This document shows positions 4,313 to 5,460 of a DNA stretch of 5,460 nt, in pieces. Location: the NCBI GenBank assembly GCA_003542935.1, contig DPJQ01000278.1, positions 1 through 5,460 on the forward strand, given 5' to 3'. The translations under genes and the position numbers were made by a program. The notes beneath the pieces were generated by a model that ran no database searches, was not told where the DNA came from, and was given only the letters and a program-made list of their open reading frames with translations. Every line of letters begins with the position of its first letter. Position 1 is the stretch's first letter. The DNA is from Lachnospiraceae bacterium. Its GTDB lineage: Bacteria > Bacillota > Clostridia > Lachnospirales > Lachnospiraceae.

Positions 4313-5460
4313 ATGGGACAAAAGATTACGAGAGAAAACAGAAAATTTAAATTTGAGACTCTGCAGCTTCATGTGGGGCAGGAGAAACCGGATCCGGTGA
4401 CGGATGCCCGGGCGGTGCCGATCTATCAGACATCTTCCTACGTATTCCGGAACAGCGATCATGCGGCGGCACGTTTCGGCCTGGCGGACGCGGGCAATAT
4501 CTACGGACGTCTCACCAATCCCACCGAGGATGTGTTTGAGCAGAGAATAGCGGCCCTGGAAGGCGGCGTAGCGGCGCTGGCCGTTGCCTCCGGCGCGGCG
4601 GCGATCACCTATACATTTGAGAACCTGGCCCAGAACGGTGATCACATTGTGTCTGCGAAAAATATTTACGGCGGCACTTACAATCTGCTGGCCCACACCC
4701 TTCCCCAGTACGGCATTAAGACCACATTTGTGGATGTTTTTGATAATGATGAGGTGGAGGCGGCTATCCGGGAAAATACGAAAGCCGTATTTATTGAGAC
4801 ACTGGGAAATCCGAACTCCGATGTAGTGGATATTGAGGCCATAGCGGCCATCGCCCACAGGCATCAAATCCCGCTGGTCATAGACAATACCTTTGCGACC
4901 CCTTATCTGGTGCGCCCGATTGAGTACGGTGCGGATATCGTGGTTCATTCGGCGACAAAATTCATCGGCGGCCACGGCACCACCATCGGCGGTGTGATCG
5001 TGGACAGCGGAAAATTTGACTGGGAGGCATCAGGGAAATTCCCGTCCCTGACAGAACCCAATCCCAGCTACCATGGCGTCAGTTTCGCGAAAGCGGTAGG
5101 CGCCGCGGCCTTTGTGACGAAGATCCGCGCGATCCTGCTGCGGGATACGGGGGCTACGATCTCTCCGTTCCATGCCTTTTTCTTTCTGCAGGGACTGGAG
5201 ACTCTGTCCCTCCGTGTGGAGCGCCATGTGGAGAACGCCTTGAAGGTGGTGGAATATCTGAAAAACCATCCCCAGGTGGAGGCAGTGCATCATCCGTCGG
5301 TGGCAGAGGATGAGAGCCAGAAAGCCCTGTATAAGAAATATTTCCCCAACGGCGGCGGCTCTATCTTTACCTTTGAGATCAAGGGTGATGCCCAGAAGGC
5401 GAAAGATTTCATCGACAATCTGGAGCTGTTCTCTCTGCTCGCCAATGTGGCGGACGTAAA
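4313..5460 (+). CDS. metY: O-acetylhomoserine sulfhydrylase (MetY type), cut by the right edge
   Basis: This Cys/Met-metabolism PLP enzyme combines O-acetyl-L-homoserine with sulfide to give L-homocysteine, the direct route towards methionine. About 382 codons are present and no stop is reached; the family is usually near 425-430 residues, so roughly 45 C-terminal residues are missing. Visible motifs: TLQLHVGQE at the N-terminus, the PLP-phosphate contacts Tyr64 and Arg66 in NIYGRLTNPT (62-71), ASGAAA (92-97), Tyr119 in NIYGGTYNLL as the ring-stacking residue, Asp191 in IDNTFATPYL, and the cofactor lysine Lys216 in HSATKFIGGHG. The stretch PNPSYHGVSF (249-258) is typical of the acetylhomoserine branch rather than cystathionine synthases or lyases. 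It starts 58 bases after cysK with no terminator between, so it is probably co-transcribed. Some relatives also use O-acetylserine. Confidence 0.93.
   Translation, partial: MGQKITRENRKFKFETLQLHVGQEKPDPVTDARAVPIYQTSSYVFRNSDHAAARFGLADAGNIYGRLTNPTEDVFEQRIAALEGGVAALAVASGAAAITYTFENLAQNGDHIVSAKNIYGGTYNLLAHTLPQYGIKTTFVDVFDNDEVEAAIRENTKAVFIETLGNPNSDVVDIEAIAAIAHRHQIPLVIDNTFATPYLVRPIEYGADIVVHSATKFIGGHGTTIGGVIVDSGKFDWEASGKFPSLTEPNPSYHGVSFAKAVGAAAFVTKIRAILLRDTGATISPFHAFFFLQGLETLSLRVERHVENALKVVEYLKNHPQVEAVHHPSVAEDESQKALYKKYFPNGGGSIFTFEIKGDAQKAKDFIDNLELFSLLANVADV

Noticed and set aside
4286..4975. 229-codon open frame on the minus strand opposite metY
   Set aside because: The plus strand encodes all MetY cofactor residues in this span. 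The antisense product is not a recognisable protein.

Overview
This window most likely comes from a gut-type clostridium (Bacillota, Clostridia, probably Lachnospiraceae). The reasons are a DUF4317 protein, strong AGGAGG-type ribosome binding sites, sigma-A promoters of the TTGACA/TATAAT kind, and moderately GC-rich genes separated by AT-rich gaps. The lineage is inferred from gene families and signals; no search was run.

Layout, left to right. Bases 1-105 are a left edge with a good minus-strand promoter pointing out of the window. A DUF4317 gene of unknown function runs leftward (106-1281). A divergent promoter region (1282-1482) separates it from a rightward gene for a small cytoplasmic serine esterase (1483-2253). 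The esterase gene converges, across 48 bases, on a leftward gene for a single-domain (p)ppGpp synthetase of the RelQ/YjbM type (2302-3000). A 321-base AT-rich divergent region (3001-3321) holds a candidate synthetase promoter with an operator-like dyad over its predicted start, and a consensus-perfect promoter for the next gene. cysK (O-acetylserine sulfhydrylase, 3322-4254) follows. After 58 bases without a terminator comes a metY-type O-acetylhomoserine sulfhydrylase gene (4313 onward), cut by the right edge after about 382 codons.

How the genes fit together. cysK and metY form a probable sulfide-assimilation operon, one making cysteine from O-acetylserine and the other homocysteine from O-acetylhomoserine. 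The alarmone synthetase gene is transcribed divergently from it, so its product (starvation signalling) and the sulfur amino-acid genes share one upstream region. The esterase and DUF4317 genes share another divergent control region but have no evident metabolic link. I found no mobile element, CRISPR array, tRNA, rRNA or recognisable riboswitch, and no convincing rho-independent terminator. The genes are ordinary core or near-core genes. The most interesting points are regulatory: the synthetase/cysK divergent region and its dyads. I did not find a clearly new biological system.
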